64,000 nucleotides of DNA from Sanderia malayensis (taxonomy: Eukaryota; Cnidaria; Scyphozoa; Semaeostomeae; Pelagiidae). Shown here in pieces: positions 31,291 through 44,763 of the stretch. The translations under genes and the position numbers were made by a program. The stretch's first letter is position 1. Each line of letters opens with the position of its first letter. The notes under the pieces are model-generated. The model saw only the letters and a list, made by a program, of their open reading frames with translations, had not been told where the DNA came from and searched no databases. The stretch lies in contig RQOL01000759.1 of NCBI GenBank assembly GCA_013076295.1, positions 209,159 to 273,158 on the forward strand, in the 5' to 3' direction.

Positions 31291-33255
31291 ATAATAATAA
31301 TAATGATAATAAAATAGGGACAAAGAAAAAGAAAAAATATAATAATCAAGCAATCAACCCAATTTTTTATTTGAGTTAATTCTCGATGTTGTCAAAAATA
31401 GGATGGAAAACAACACAACTGAGTTAAGCGGTGTTCTTATAGCTGAGTGGTGTTCGCCCAAAGGCTAAAGAGTCTTTCGCTGAACACTGGTTGGAACCAA
31501 TCGAACTATGCTGAGAATCTCATTTTCTACCAAATACACAATCAAACAGCATATTAATTTATAACTTGGAGAAATGTGCTTTTTGAAAGGAATTGCTCAG
31601 TCATATCTGTCCAAAATTAATGGTGCTGTTATTGATGGAATTTATGGGGCGAGGAGAAACTTCATCACTTAACTTGTTGAGGTTGTTTGATTATTTAATG
31701 TGTAGTTATTGCTTTTCGTTATCTTTAAATGGGTTATCTTTAAATCTAGTGCATTATTCTTTTACTGAGTTCAATGAAGATTACTAAGCAGAATTTATAG
31801 ATCTTCCTCGAAAGTTTGGGGTGGGGACATACAAACTTATACAACATCCGTCGCTTTCACGGGGTAGAAAAAATTTAAAACTTCTCTAATATATAATTAT
31901 ATCACCATATATTTAATCAGTTAATATATTTCAATTTATATTATTGTTAAATTAATAAATATATCATTACAGTTAATATATTACTTTAATATTACCATCT
32001 CTATTTTCATTCGTAAAATTTTATTTCATTAATTATAGTTTTGTTGCCTGCGTATGTTTTATGATTCGGTAATATAAAAATGTATCCTACATTGATCTGT
32101 AAGTGACTTGCATGATGATTTGATATGCATCTGAAATGATACTTTGCATGCGAAATATCGTTTGATCTTTTTATTTCGTTCTCATTTTTGCCAATTATAA
32201 ACCATTACAAACTTGCCTTTCGCGTGAAAAATTGAGAAATTGCATTTTCAAGATAGCTACACATATATTCACAGTGAGTTGTTGTGTTTGATAAATATGC
32301 AACGGTGTGGTGTCAGGGAGACTGGGGGATGAATTTTGTTAGTTGTATGTATTCTCAAGATTACTGCCACCACCTGTTTTCTTCAAAGTTAACCCTTGAA
32401 AGAGAAAGTATTTCGGAAAAACGACTGATGCATCCTTATGATTCTTAATGATTCTCTTTGTGATCATGTTTGATTTTGCTTTTGAGTAACTTTTTAAGGG
32501 GTGTAAAAAATTTCTTGACTTGACCATGGAAGGTTACTCCCTACTTTCTTTATGCGGAGGGGTCCGTGTCAATATTTGGGGTCTGAGATTTTACAAAAAA
32601 AGGTTATCTGGTAAATCACAGCTTAAATAAATTCAATTGTTTTTGAGCTGTGTGAATTACAGCTCGAAAAAATTCAATATTTCAATATATCAATATTTGG
32701 AGTTTGGGATTCAAAAACTACCAAATTTAAAGTGGTAATAGTATAAATACCGTAATAAAAGTTGTCGTTTATTTGTTCTTTATTTGTTGTTCTTAATTTA
32801 ATATGGACCTGGGATGTTAGAAACTCTAGAGAATAATTAAAGTGCAGCTATTGTTCGCTTTCTGTTATATAAACGCTGCTAACGTATTATGGAAGGGCGA
32901 ACAGCAAGACTTTGGAGCTGTTGCTTGAGGACACTTTGATTTATAAGCCGTAAGAGGAAAGAACAAAAGCTCTGCGAGTTACCTTAGATCTATTGAATTT
33001 TAAATTTTCATATTTTGTCGAGGATTTGGATATTTCTTATTTATAATTCCTACTGTTTCCTGCTATAAAAATATTGAAGCCAAGTTGTGTTTTTAGCTGT
33101 GCCTTCGATTTCGAGCTGTGCCTATGTGCGTTGAATCTGAATGCCGCGACTAATACAAGCCACTGGGTTTTTCAATTCGACTGTGCCTTGTGCACTTGGC
33201 AAAACGAGACAAAGTGGGGAGTGTGGCAACTCTGCAATGGCAATTGTCCCCCGGT
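31291..33255. other. AT-rich intergenic DNA, no gene seen
   Basis: After an (AAT)n tract and A-rich 3' flank I see only short chance frames. There are no clear repeats or RNA genes in this stretch. Confidence 0.5.
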
Positions 33256-33490
33256 GTACTAGATTGAGTATCCTGACCGGGGAGGATGGTTTTCTCGGCG
33301 TTTCTGCCGAGAAACCATTCCGAACCGGGCAGCCAAAAAATCCGGTACCCGGGGATCTACTTTCTCTTGTAGATCCCCGAGGTAACGGCCCTCATTTTGT
33401 CGCTCAGCTATTCCTAGTGGCTTGCATGAGATTCGAACTGCTATCTCATGCGTGGCAAGCACAAGTGCTAACCACTGAGCCACCAGAGCT
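33256..33490 (-). mobile_element. tRNA-derived SINE
   Basis: On the minus strand the unit starts near 33490 with a tRNA-like head: an A box TGGCTCAGTGG and, about 40 bases on, a B box AGTTCGAATCTC (plus coordinates 33428-33439). The body has two strong hairpins, around GGGGATCTAC/GTAGATCCCC and GGTTTCTCGGC/GCCGAGAAACC. The tail merges into flanking DNA near 33256. The two promoter boxes at the right spacing support a Pol III SINE. Intact tRNA function is excluded by the lack of an acceptor stem. Confidence 0.75.
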
Positions 33491-33689
33491 GAACATGTTC
33501 TGCGTAGTTATTAACAAGTATATTTAAACACACCGCATGAAACAAAGCAATCCAAGAACATGTTTGCAAATTTCGCAAGGGAATTGATCTTCTTCGCATT
33601 TCGTTCCCTATTTCCGCACAAAAAAGTTCGATGTTTGAAGCACATCCAGAACTTGAAAAACATCACCCTTCGCAATAAGTTTTCTCAAA

Positions 33690-33889
33690 AATTCGTTATA
33701 TCGAGGGTATTTGTGGTCAGGGGATCGGAAGTTTGGTTCGTAATAACGAAAGTTCGTTATATCCAGGGTTCGTTATACAGGTAGTATTTACAGTAAGATT
33801 TACTTCCCAGAATCCAAGGGACCGGAGTTTTAGTTCGTAATAGCGGGAAGTTCGTCATAAACGGGGTTCGTTATAGCGGGATTCCACTG
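33690..33889. mobile_element. pogo/Tigger-like termini, degenerate
   Basis: The end GGGATTCCACTG followed by TA at 33890 is, read in reverse, CAGTGGAATCCC, the typical terminus of pogo/Tigger elements, with CGTTATAGCGGG next to it. A diverged parallel copy (GTTCGTTATATCCAGGG) stands at 33750. The left end is not clear. Confidence 0.5.
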
Positions 33890-35848
33890 TATTTATCTTC
33901 TCAAAATTGTGAAACTCATTATTGGTGCTTCCTTGGCACATTTGTGATTTATTTCGAGATCAACCAAAAATTCCCCCGTATAGGTAAATGTAGACCCCCC
34001 TAGGACTTGATCTTTTAAGGAAAATATTTGCAGTCTTCAGGGCGGCAACAAGGTAGTTTTTCGTTCGAATTATGATTTTTAATACAAGAGTAACGGAAAA
34101 AGCAACCCAAAAAACTTATTATGCCAAGCTTCCTTTCCTATTCAAAAATAGTTTATTTCGGAACCCGCCCAGGCACCAAAATGGGCTACGCACATCACTG
34201 CGAAAGACTCTTTTATAAATCGTCCAAAGAAGTTCAGCAAAAGTGGAAGTTTCATACGCCTCAACCAAAAGAAACATGGAATCATCTTATCGTGACAAAT
34301 AATCCTTTTAATTTGATGAACACTGAAGTCATTCCAACTATCACTGGGGACCATGATATGGCTGGGTGTCTAAGAACAATGCAATTTCATACAAATTTCT
34401 TCAACTGTTGAGGGACATTGTTTTATAACACTGGAAGCATACAAATTTCTATCAATACATAAGTCTGACTCCCGCTCAAGATTTGGCTTCGGCTTTTCCT
34501 ATCGAAATTCTTAAAAAACTTTCAAAAGTTTTTCGAAGTTATATCACTTTTACTAAGATTCAGTTTTGGCCTTTAATTGTTAACTGGAGTTTTAGTAATT
34601 ACTGAATTAATTTACTGCTTGTCGTTTTTGCCCTCATAAAACTTGAATTATGGCGCAGGATTCACTTAATAGGGGAGATGTGTCAGGATTTTTTACAAAT
34701 ATGGCAGATTAACAACGATAAAAGCAAACTTACCCACATCAATGCATCATCACTCAGATTCTTGTCTTGAATCGTTATCGTTATTGTCTTGTGAGAGTTA
34801 ATTTATAGAGGACATTGGTGTTGTTGTCGTTCCAGAAAACGGACTTTTTCCTGTGGCGCAGCTATTGCAAGAAGCCAGGGCAAACCTCAAAGGTCTAAAA
34901 CATGTCATAGGTACATTTATTATATTTCAATTTTTTAGCACTTTGTTATGCGCATGAATGAAAATGAATAAATTGGACAACACGAGAGAATCCGAACCGG
35001 GTACTGTTGTTCATTGAATTGTAAAGACAATAAACAATTGACATAAAAAATGACCTTTATTTCTATTGTTCGTCTTTGGCATGAAGGTAAATTAAAATTT
35101 GTTTGACATGATTTTGCATTTTTATTGTTTGCATTTTTTATAGTGTTGGTTGTATTGAATTCTTATTGCTTGTGTACTAAAATCGATGCACCAGCACTCC
35201 CGCCATCCAGAGGCTTGGGAGCGTACTAAAAAAGTAGGGGGACATTAGAAATTGCGTGACACGTGACACACTTAATCTCAAAAGTTGTCACATATACAAA
35301 AAAGGGCATCCTTCATGTTTTGCAAAAAGGTAGGAGACATTGATATATTAATATTAACATAATTTGCTGGCGTAAAACCTGGCAGTTACAAAATACAACG
35401 CGTTTTAGACGAGAATGCGAACCTATAAACTATAAAACTGCTTAACCCGTTTAAGCTCAAGTGACATTTGACGTCTGAGCAAAATATATTGCTAAGATAA
35501 TATTTCATGAAAGATGGAAACTTTATACTACAAAAAATTTGCTAAAAATATATTGATTGAAAAATATTCACATGCTGGGTTCTCGTAATATTCACATGCT
35601 GGGTTTTGGGAATGGCAGGAAACTCCGAAATTAACTTTTGCTCTTTGATCAGTCAATGAAAGATCAGATACTCGATTAAGGAGAACATAAAAGTAAATCT
35701 AATTTCTCCTGAGAGTTTGAGACAGCGGATGTCAACTATATCTTGTAAGTTAACTATATATTAACTATAATTTTCTAATTATGGAACTTATAAAGCAGAT
35801 TGCTTATTTAAAACAGATTGCAAAAACACCGATTACAAAAAAGCAATA
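33890..35848. other. No gene supported
   Basis: Only short frames occur, such as 34121-34411, without family match or splice support. The DNA is AT-rich and unstructured to the eye. Confidence 0.5.
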
Positions 35849-38800
35849 CTAATTATCAAAATATACTAATAGATCGTCATCAAACTGGTCATTCTCGTCA
35901 TTTTCGTCATTTTCGTCATTTTCGTCATCTTCGACTTCTGACTCGTTCGATTCTTGCTCTTCTTCGCCATCTATGTCATCTGCCATATAAAAATTACCTT
36001 TTCAGGTTCATTTTCAAGAACCTTTCTAAATTGGTTGGCAGCTTCTGATAGCCTACGCTTGCATGTAGCTATTCCTTCCTGCTTCAAGCACTTTATTCCT
36101 TGCAATTTTGAACACGTATCTCCAGATTCTAAGTCACGATAGACTTCTTCCTGTAATACATATATTCAAACCAAATTATAAAGAATGACGTCAACATACT
36201 TATGCAAATTGACTAACTGAAAATTCTGGTCTGATTTAATGACTTTTGAAGTGTTTCAGCTAAGTGCAAGAAGAGTTGTTACCTTGCTTTGGAATCCAGC
36301 AGTCTTCAAACAAACTTTCTCCAAGCAGTGTGCTGTGGATGTCCATTGCTTACTTCTAGCACATAAAGAATTTTATGCAAGTTCAACAAATTTATCTGGC
36401 AAGGGTAACAGAAAAAGAACAGGAAAGGTAACTTCATGTCACATACCTCTAATACAAATTTCTAGTTCTTGTTTTTCCTTCACTAAATCGCTGATCTTAT
36501 CTTGATAAAATGAACAAAAAGCTTTCATTTCCTCCACCACCAGTGAAATTTCCTCTCTACATCTTTTGAGCAAAACATGCTTGTCAACAATCTGCTTTCT
36601 CAAGCTGTCAGGTAAACGATTTTCGGCTGAAAATGAAGGATTATTTGATAGATTGACTGCTAGTATATCTCACCCCAAATGTGTAACATTAGTTTTACTA
36701 AAGCATCCATACAACTTACTAGTAAATATAAAGTTAAAGATTTTACCCTTGTCATCTTGCCAAGCAAATCTACCAGAAACAACATCCGATACATTCAAGC
36801 ATTGAACTTTCGTGACAGAGAGCCTTGCTACCATGTTGTACGAGGAAACAGCTTTCTCCAAAACGTTCGAATTTTTTGAAATTCCACGTCGAATTTTCGT
36901 CCTTTTTTTTGATGTATCTGTGAGAAAAAATGCCAAGAACATTCAACAACACAGAACAAAAGAGAATCACTTTTTATCAATATGTAATATGTTATGTTAG
37001 ATTACCTGCCAACTGAGAAATGTCATGTTTTTGTTGCTGTATAGTTAAATATGTATGAACCAATCTTGTTCGAAGCAGCTCTAATGTTGTGTTGGTAAGA
37101 TGCTCTTTCCCGTCTTTCAGTGCACGATTTTTATCGTAATCACCAACCAGTAATTTTTTTTCAAGATCAGCAAGGCGCTTTCGCTTTCTAGAGATTGTGC
37201 CCTGTTTTGCGGATAAATACTGGTGTATTTCTTCCTGACCTGTAATTAACACATTGAATTCGAATGTACACTGTCGCAAGCCACATGTATAAAATTGTAA
37301 AAAATTTTCTGAAGCAGACATGAAAATACAAAAAGAAAGAACAGATAAAACAAGATGGTTGCTCAAGTTCACCCTGAAATTATACTGGCATGCTTTGTCG
37401 ATATTTTCGATATAAGTTTGTACAGCTGGCGCTGATAGAAGCTCCTGGTTGCAACTTATAATACTCCGGCAAGCTGGCTGACCACGGAGGTAGTAGATCG
37501 ATGTTCGAAAGAAGCTAAAATGGTCATTTGTAGATAGGAAAAAATTATTTAAAATACAATCATTGAACACTCAAGCATAAAAAGACTACTGTAAATGATA
37601 TACAACAGAAAGCATTTGCAATCTTTTGAAAAAATGCTTATGAAATCAAGGGGAGATAATCAGTAATATAAAGTGACGGTAATGATACCCATTGCTTTAG
37701 TTCTGAAGTCCTTTTCCCATGCTTCTATTGTTGTCGCATCGGGAGGAACTTCTGTTGTGTTTAACAGAGCATTCTTCTCTTTAACAGTCTCAGCTAATTT
37801 CTTTTAGTCTGCACAAAAATTGAAAGATATAAACTGGTTTGCAACAATTTAAATATGAAAGATAACCAATGGTCTATAAAGAAAAACGAACACTTGAAAG
37901 TTCTTTGAAATCACCTTACCTTTGCATACTGTTTGGCGAGAGATGAGGCAAACTTTTCGATTTTTCTTTGGTTCCAAAATGAAGCATGTTGCGTTAATGA
38001 ATCAATTTGTGCTGTAAATTAGATTTAGTCGCATAAGCAAGTATTTGAAATAACGACACAGAAGAAGTTGTAGGAAATGTCAAAATGTCCGCTATACTGA
38101 GGATATGTCCTATGAGCGAGACACTAAAACATTAGTTCTATATTTTAAATGAGCTACAAATTGCACTGTCTGGGGTGGCTTAGCAATCACAAATTGCAAG
38201 GTAATGGAAATAAAAAAATTCAATGAGGAAAATTTAATGAGGAATATTAAGTTCAAAGATCAAGCATTACCACCAGCATTCATACTCTTTGTCCTTAACC
38301 CACATTTAGCAAAATAGGAGAAAAATTGCTCCATACTTTCTCCTGTTGATAAAGCGGCTTGATTTTGGTAAAATCCACTCCAAACCAGCTAAAAGAAGTA
38401 AAAGGTAATAGACTTTATTAATTATAGTCAATTTGATATGCAACGGCAGTAAATTGTGGCATAACGTATCGGAAAAAAGCAGAAAATATTTACCTGGCAA
38501 TCTAGCGAATGAGCTTTTGCATGCATTACAGATAGTGCGCTTGAAGTATCAAGTAGCTTCTGTACATATGGAATCTTGGTCGCAACTTTTTTTAACCATG
38601 GCCAGTATTTGCACATAATATCTTGCCAAATAAATTTCATTTCAACTGCATGGTGCAAAAACGTTTGCAAAAATAGCGCATACCCATGCTGCTCCCCAGC
38701 AAACATGTTGACAGCTTTTAAGGCCAACACATGGCGGCATCCAGCCACAACGAGTCCTGTTTCATCCAAAGATGCATAGCTTTTTTTCGATTTTGACCTT

Positions 38801-41741
38801 GCTGCTTGCCAGTATGAAGATCCGCACATCTTGTCTTCATTGTAATCCTGTGAATAATTGAAGTGTGTCTTGTTTTTCAAATGCAACACTGGGGCAGAGG
38901 CAATTCTACTGATTCATCCAATACACAGAATTTGGTCAAAATTAGCTGGTCACGCTTACCTGGCTGCCCATCTTTTCGTAAAGTGTTTTCATGTGTATTT
39001 GAACCTCAGAATCATCTGCAATAAATTGGTCTTTATACAATGGGTCTTCTTTTCCTCTAGAAAGAAAATTAACATCAAATGATGGTGTATATACTTCATC
39101 TGTGTCACATCTGCTAGCTGTGCCAAAGCGAGCATCAACATCAAAATACGCATTGTATCAAAACTTAAATGAATAAAATGATTTCAAATACCGTGGAACT
39201 TTCTTGAATCTATACGTCTTTCGATGACCATCAATATGGATTGAATGGCAGACATTAGCACAGACAGGGCACGAAAAGTAATCTTCACCAGTTTGAACAA
39301 TCGTAGCATCGGAAACATATTTCCATTCACGAAAAGACTGGGCAAAGGTTGTTGATTGATTGAGCTCAGCTAAATAAAAAGAATCAATTCAAAATGTTGA
39401 AACATTTTGTCAAAAAGTACGTGCATAAAAGGATGACTATCATTCAAAAAGGCACAATTCCAGAGCCAAAATTAAGTCAGATAAGCTTAGGTGTGGTAAA
39501 CGTTGCCTAATGAGCAAAGTTAATGTGAAAAAATTTATATCCTATTTTGTACAAACCCTCCCAGCTTTTCTTGAAATGATCTCCAAACTTGTTATAAATG
39601 CTGACAAAGATGTTCCTGGTGAATTATTGCTCAACGTATCCCATAGCTGAAAGACATCAATGCTGTAAAACGTCGTTGCTTTCTGAGGGGTAGCAGGCAA
39701 AAAACCAGACTTGATCATTGCCATTTGGTCAGATCCGATAGTCTTGAAGTCACAATGTTGGCACAGAATGAACACATCATTAAACTCAAAGCGTCCTTTG
39801 TATATGGAAGAAAAATTGAGAAATGAATAACATGAGCAAACAATCTTAGCTATAATAGATTCAACAAGCAAATAACATTGTTGAAAAAATCAAATAAAAT
39901 GGACCAAACCTTTTGTTGTTATTATTGTGATTTTTGAATCAACACATTTGCAAATGGTACTTGAAAATTTATCGCAACCAGGACAATAAGCTGGAATGTT
40001 TACAGGAAGTGGCCTGTCTAAAAAGATTAAGCATTGGGTAAATGACATAACATTTCAGTTAAAGTTGCTCACTCGTTCTTGATTAGACTTTTGAAACACA
40101 AACATATTGCATAAGCTCTAATTTTTTTATCCTTAAAATCTGTTCAAAATACAATATTTTCCATTTGTAATGCATTGTATAAATAGTGATACAAAAATAC
40201 CTATTTCATAAAGCTTGTTTTCCTTGAGCGCCATTCTATTTCCAATCTGCTCAAAAAATCCATTTTTCCAAATTTCTCTGTCATGGAAAGGAGCATCTGC
40301 GTGTACCTCTTCATCACAGGTTGAGCACAGCAATTTTCTGCATTCAGTGCATCTTATTGCAGCAAATTTAAGCTGACACTTTGAACAGCTGACATTTTCC
40401 TCTGGAGTGCAATTATTGAGAAGAAAAGCACAGAACAACCAATTTCGCATTGATGCCCAATTTTCTGCAAGTACTCTCTTTCTCTGTGCCCATTCTGTTT
40501 CAACTCTTGAGGGAAACTGTTTCTCTATTTCTTGAAGCTGTTCTATAAATGCTGCTTGACTGGCAATATCAATATCTGGATAAAATTGATACTATTTAAA
40601 AAATATAATCTTTAAGATGCTCTATATATGCAATTTTTGTATGTTTGCATTTGAAAATATACAAAAAGAGCAATTTGCTATTAGCCAAAAAGAAGCAAAA
40701 CTAGTTTTGGATTCACGCAAATATATTACTGTAATTAATCTCAATGTGAACTCATCTTTTTTTGACTCCACAAAATTATTGCATACTATGATATACAACA
40801 ATAGAAAATGCAATAACATAACCTAATATAATATAATATGATATAATATAATATATATTCTAAAAACTACAATATATAAAGCAATATCATAAAATATAAT
40901 ATTACAGTATGGTTGTGACATTTGTCAGTACTCATAGTTTCATGCGTTTGCAATGATCAGACAACTAAATTCAACAACTCGTATTTAAAAATTATGCATT
41001 GCAAAGTTGTATAGTTGTATAGTCTGCATAGTCCATCTTGCGTAATCTTCTGTATGCAATAGATAGCAACATTACATTAGTATTACCTTCGTCACTTTCT
41101 TGCTCTTCTAAACCGACATCTATACTAGGTGGCTCATCTTCATAATCATGCACAAAATTATCTACAAGTGAAAACACATCCATCAAACGTTTGAAAAACT
41201 CACTGGTTTACAAATATTCCATGTCTTAAAAGACTTAAAATTGTATTTTCAAATACATAAAGAACTTTCATTGCATTGAAATGTTTTTAACAGGTGGTTT
41301 GAGGGAAGTTACAACTTGAAATTAAATGACAGGTGCAATCTCAGCCACATATTATAAATATTATACACAGCTAATATTAATTTCCAGAGAAAATTAAAAA
41401 TAAACAATAAATACCTAATGATGAAAAAGTATAGCTACTTTTGTAATAATGTAAGCCAAAGATTTCAAAAAAACTTCAATCATGTATTGTAATATACCGA
41501 TATCAATAAATAATATACCGATATCACCTTCCTTTCCTTTTGATGGTTTTTCCTTCTTCTTTCTTGGGTAATATTTTCTTACTGGCTTTCTCTGTATCAA
41601 TCCTGTTTCACAATCCCTTTGTACATCAATTATTGACACAGTGGGCTCCTTTTGGTTAGAACAGCCAGGAAGATCAATATCATTCAAGCTTTCTAAAGAT
41701 TCGGCAAAAGACTGCTTTGCTAGACTTCTTTTTCTAAATTT
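35849..41741 (-). CDS. KDZ (Kyakuja-Dileera-Zisupton) transposase gene, many exons
   Basis: On the minus strand at least twelve exons with GT/AG sites can be followed. A Lys-rich first visible exon (41741-41527) and an acidic one (41162-41093) are followed by a Cys-rich exon (about 40577-40203) with CSKCQLKFAAIRCTECRKLLC, as in the CxC modules that precede KDZ transposases. Next come CPGCDKF (near 39990), the segment SGFLPATPQKATTFYS (39803-39545), and the core exon (about 38850-38495) with SLDETGLVVAGCRH and NMFAGEQHGYAL, where the Asp and the CRH are typical. The C-terminal exons are helical and end in an acidic (DEN)n tail. The family moves DNA by a DDE-type reaction. I cannot prove it is intact; a frame problem lies near 35990. 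Confidence 0.78.
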
Positions 41742-42281
41742 CTGTGAACATCAAGTAAATATATTGTAATTTACATGGTATTTTACAAAAAATATAAAGC
41801 TTACATGTTTATTTGTGACACTAAGTTGGCATCTTAAGAGCACTGTAAATACATAACAGCATTGTTTTAGCTATGTTTCTACCTTTTGCGTCTTTTCCAT
41901 TATAAGAAACAATTCCGTAGGGGAAAAAACACACAGTAAATTGGTTTCTTCCACCGCAGCTTTCAAAATGGTGCCGCCATTACGAATTTCAATCAGGTTA
42001 CGATATTATTAAAATCTGTGTCACGTTGTGCGCAGATGCAAACTCGACAAAAGTGAGAGCACATTTATGCATAACACATATTTCTGAAGGATTTGCAAAT
42101 ATATACAGTATATATTTTGAGCATGAGAACAGGCTGAATCTGCACAACTATGTGCCAACAACAACAACAACAACAACAATAATAATCCATGACGTAACAT
42201 CCCCATCGAATTAAAGATAAAAAAAACACAATCATTACAGTCAATATAGTGTCCAAATCACTCTTAAAAATACAAGAATTT

Positions 42282-43437
42282 TTAAACGTAGTCTCTGAGA
42301 TATTTTGGCTTTACTACTTGTCTTCCTGATCGAGTTCTATAACTATCTGCTTTCTTGCTCTGATCGCATGGGGTGTTATGTTTAAAGTTATCTTGTGACT
42401 CTGTAACTGGGATGTCTTCTTTCTCCTTTGAATCATCCTTGTTTGGAACTTTTCTCAAGTCAACTCTATTTCGTCTGAATACTCTCTTATCGTCATTCAG
42501 CAAATATGATCTTTCGTCTAAACGTTGTAGAACTTTTGCTTTCACCCAAATTTTGTCTCTTAAACTAACTGGTCTTACTCTCACACTGTCATTTTCATTT
42601 AACGGATGAAGATCTTTTGCCTGTTTGTTGTAACTTTTCTCTGTTCTCTCTTGCTTGATAATTCTGTCTGATTTCTCTTTGGCATCATTTTTTCCTGGTC
42701 TTAATAAATTTCCTGTTATTGGTAAGTCTGTCTTGTTTCTGCGACCTAAGAATCTTTGAGCAGGACTTGTTGTTAATCCATCCTGAATTGTGTTACGATA
42801 AGCTAGCAGTGCCTTATAAGCATCTTTCTTGTCATCTCTTGCTTTAGACATGATTCTTTTTGCTATCTTTACTGCTGCTTCTGCTCTTCCATTTCCTTGT
42901 GAGTGATAAGGACTTGATGTATGATGGATAAAATTCCAAGATTTAGCAAAACTTTCAAAATCATTTGATATGAATTGGGGTCCATTGTCACTAATGACAA
43001 TGTCACATTGTCTATATCTTGACATACGAGTCTTCAGCTTCTTGATGACTGTTTTAGAGAGTGTATTTGGCAGCTTGTCAACTTCTATAAAATTGGAATA
43101 GTGGTCTACTGTGACTAAGTAGTTATTTCCATTCCAGTCACAGAGATCAGTTGACACAATTTGCCATGGACGCTCTGGTATCTCTACTGGAAACAAAGTT
43201 TCTCTCTGTTGGTTTGCTCCATAACTTTGACAGATGTCACACTCAGATATGTAATCTTTAATTTCTGCATTCATTGCAGGCCAAAACACACATTCTCTGG
43301 CTCTCCTTAAACAAGCTTGTATTCCTAAGTGAGAATTGTGTATTTCTTCTTTCATTGCAGGTCGTAGTACCCGTGGAACAATAACTCTCTCTCCTCTGTA
43401 AATAAGCGCATCGTGTATTGCTAATTCATCTCTGTGC
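42282..43437 (-). pseudogene. Gypsy integrase region
   Basis: The HHCC zinc-binding part (HNSHLGIQACLRR ... CDICQSYG) is followed by the DDE core: the first Asp in VSTDLCDW, the second in VISDNGPQF, the Glu in QGNGRAEAAVK. A C-terminal basic domain and a Lys-rich end follow. The frame is open and long (357 codons from the internal ATG) but is cut from the upstream pol by the insertion at 43442. Confidence 0.88.
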
Positions 43438-43441
43438 TTAA

Positions 43442-44763
43442 AGTGCTAATGCAACGAAATTTGACATATCGATTTTTTTATTTTAAATGAAAGCCAAAGG
43501 TGTACTGATCAGTTTGATCAATTTTGACGTGCATCTGACAAGTATAAGTTACTTTAATTTCACCTTGAATCAGGCCACCTTTTGCGAAAAATATTGCAAC
43601 GCTGTGACGTCACAGTGATGACCCATATTATTTCTCGCAATGGAAGTCAATGGGTTTTTTCGAACGTCGTTTGGTTTTTTTTTAATAGCTCCACTCAGGG
43701 TGGGGATATTTGAGCTCCGGCTGAACCAACATAAGGGCGAATCTTTTAGCCGTCGTTTTGAAAAAAATTGGTGTCATTTTGTTTAACGTTAGAGACACAA
43801 TTTAAGTTTGAAAATGGGTACCTCCAAAAAATGTGACGTCATCCCGCGTCGCCATTGTTGCTTCGAGTTGCTGTGGAACGACACGTAGCCCTGGTTTGGC
43901 TTATCCCAGGTCTTATTTTTGTAATAACTTATTTTAGCTCAAAATTGCAGACATTGAATTATTTTTAGAAACTTCGGAAATTAAAATTCCTTCGATATCA
44001 CCCCAAAAAGCTAAATCTTCTGACATTTGTTTTGGTCGGCTCGGGCCTAACCACTCCGGGCGAGGAGTGCTTAGGCCCGAGTAAAGCTGAGAGTCACACG
44101 GGTTGGTTTACGAGCTTGTTTACTGCATCTATTGCAGGAATAGCGTTTGATTTTAGCTTTAATATCATCTTTAATTCTTTCCCAATATCTCTCTTTACTT
44201 CAAAGCAAAAATGAGCGCTATAATGAATAAAATCCTGCTCTCCTAGTCGGTGGGTGCGAATGATGTCTGTCTCCTGAACTCCTTAAAAAGACCTTGTTGT
44301 TCTGTTTGATTGGTTTTGAAATACTATCAGCAACATTATGAAACGATACTTTTTCGCAACACTGAGTAATCGTACAATTGTCTCCGTTATGTATCTCTAC
44401 AACATGTAAATAGTTTAATGATTTATTTGCTCCCGAGACGAGATACCCGTCATGTGTGTGCTCGCTCACAGCTCGCCATGTCGAATTTCAATAGAAGGAA
44501 GCCTGCTTGACGTTGCAGACGCGACGTTTGATGACATCACAGTGATGATGAGGCAAAGTATGCTGTTTTCGCAACAAAACGCTGTTTTCGCAACAAACGC
44601 GCTGTTTTCGCACGAAAAAGGTCAAAATTGCCTACTTTGAAGGTTAATAGCGAAAAAAGTATACATAATTTGCAAATTTTATTTGCGCCACGTTAATCAG
44701 TGCATTGAAATCTATAGATTTTTGAAATAAAAACACTATGTAAAAATTCGTTGCATTAGCACT
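43442..44763. mobile_element. 1.3-kb inverted-terminal element with TTAA duplication inside pol
   Basis: The left end AGTGCTAATGCAACGAA (43442-43458) is the exact reverse complement of the right end (44747-44763). TTAA flanks both sides (43438-43441 and 44764-44767). No transposase is seen, so it is non-autonomous. TTAA duplications are typical of piggyBac-type transposition; because the flanks are palindromic, a TA duplication with longer ends is also possible. Inside, CGCTGTTTTCGCA occurs three times near 44565-44613. Confidence 0.85.

Noticed and set aside
31430..31510. AGCTGAGTGGT and GGTTGGAACC resembling tRNA A and B boxes
   Set aside because: The B box lacks the TTCGA core and no tRNA fold can be drawn.
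33141..33527. 128-residue frame over the SINE
   Set aside because: It runs antisense through a Pol III repeat with no conserved domain.
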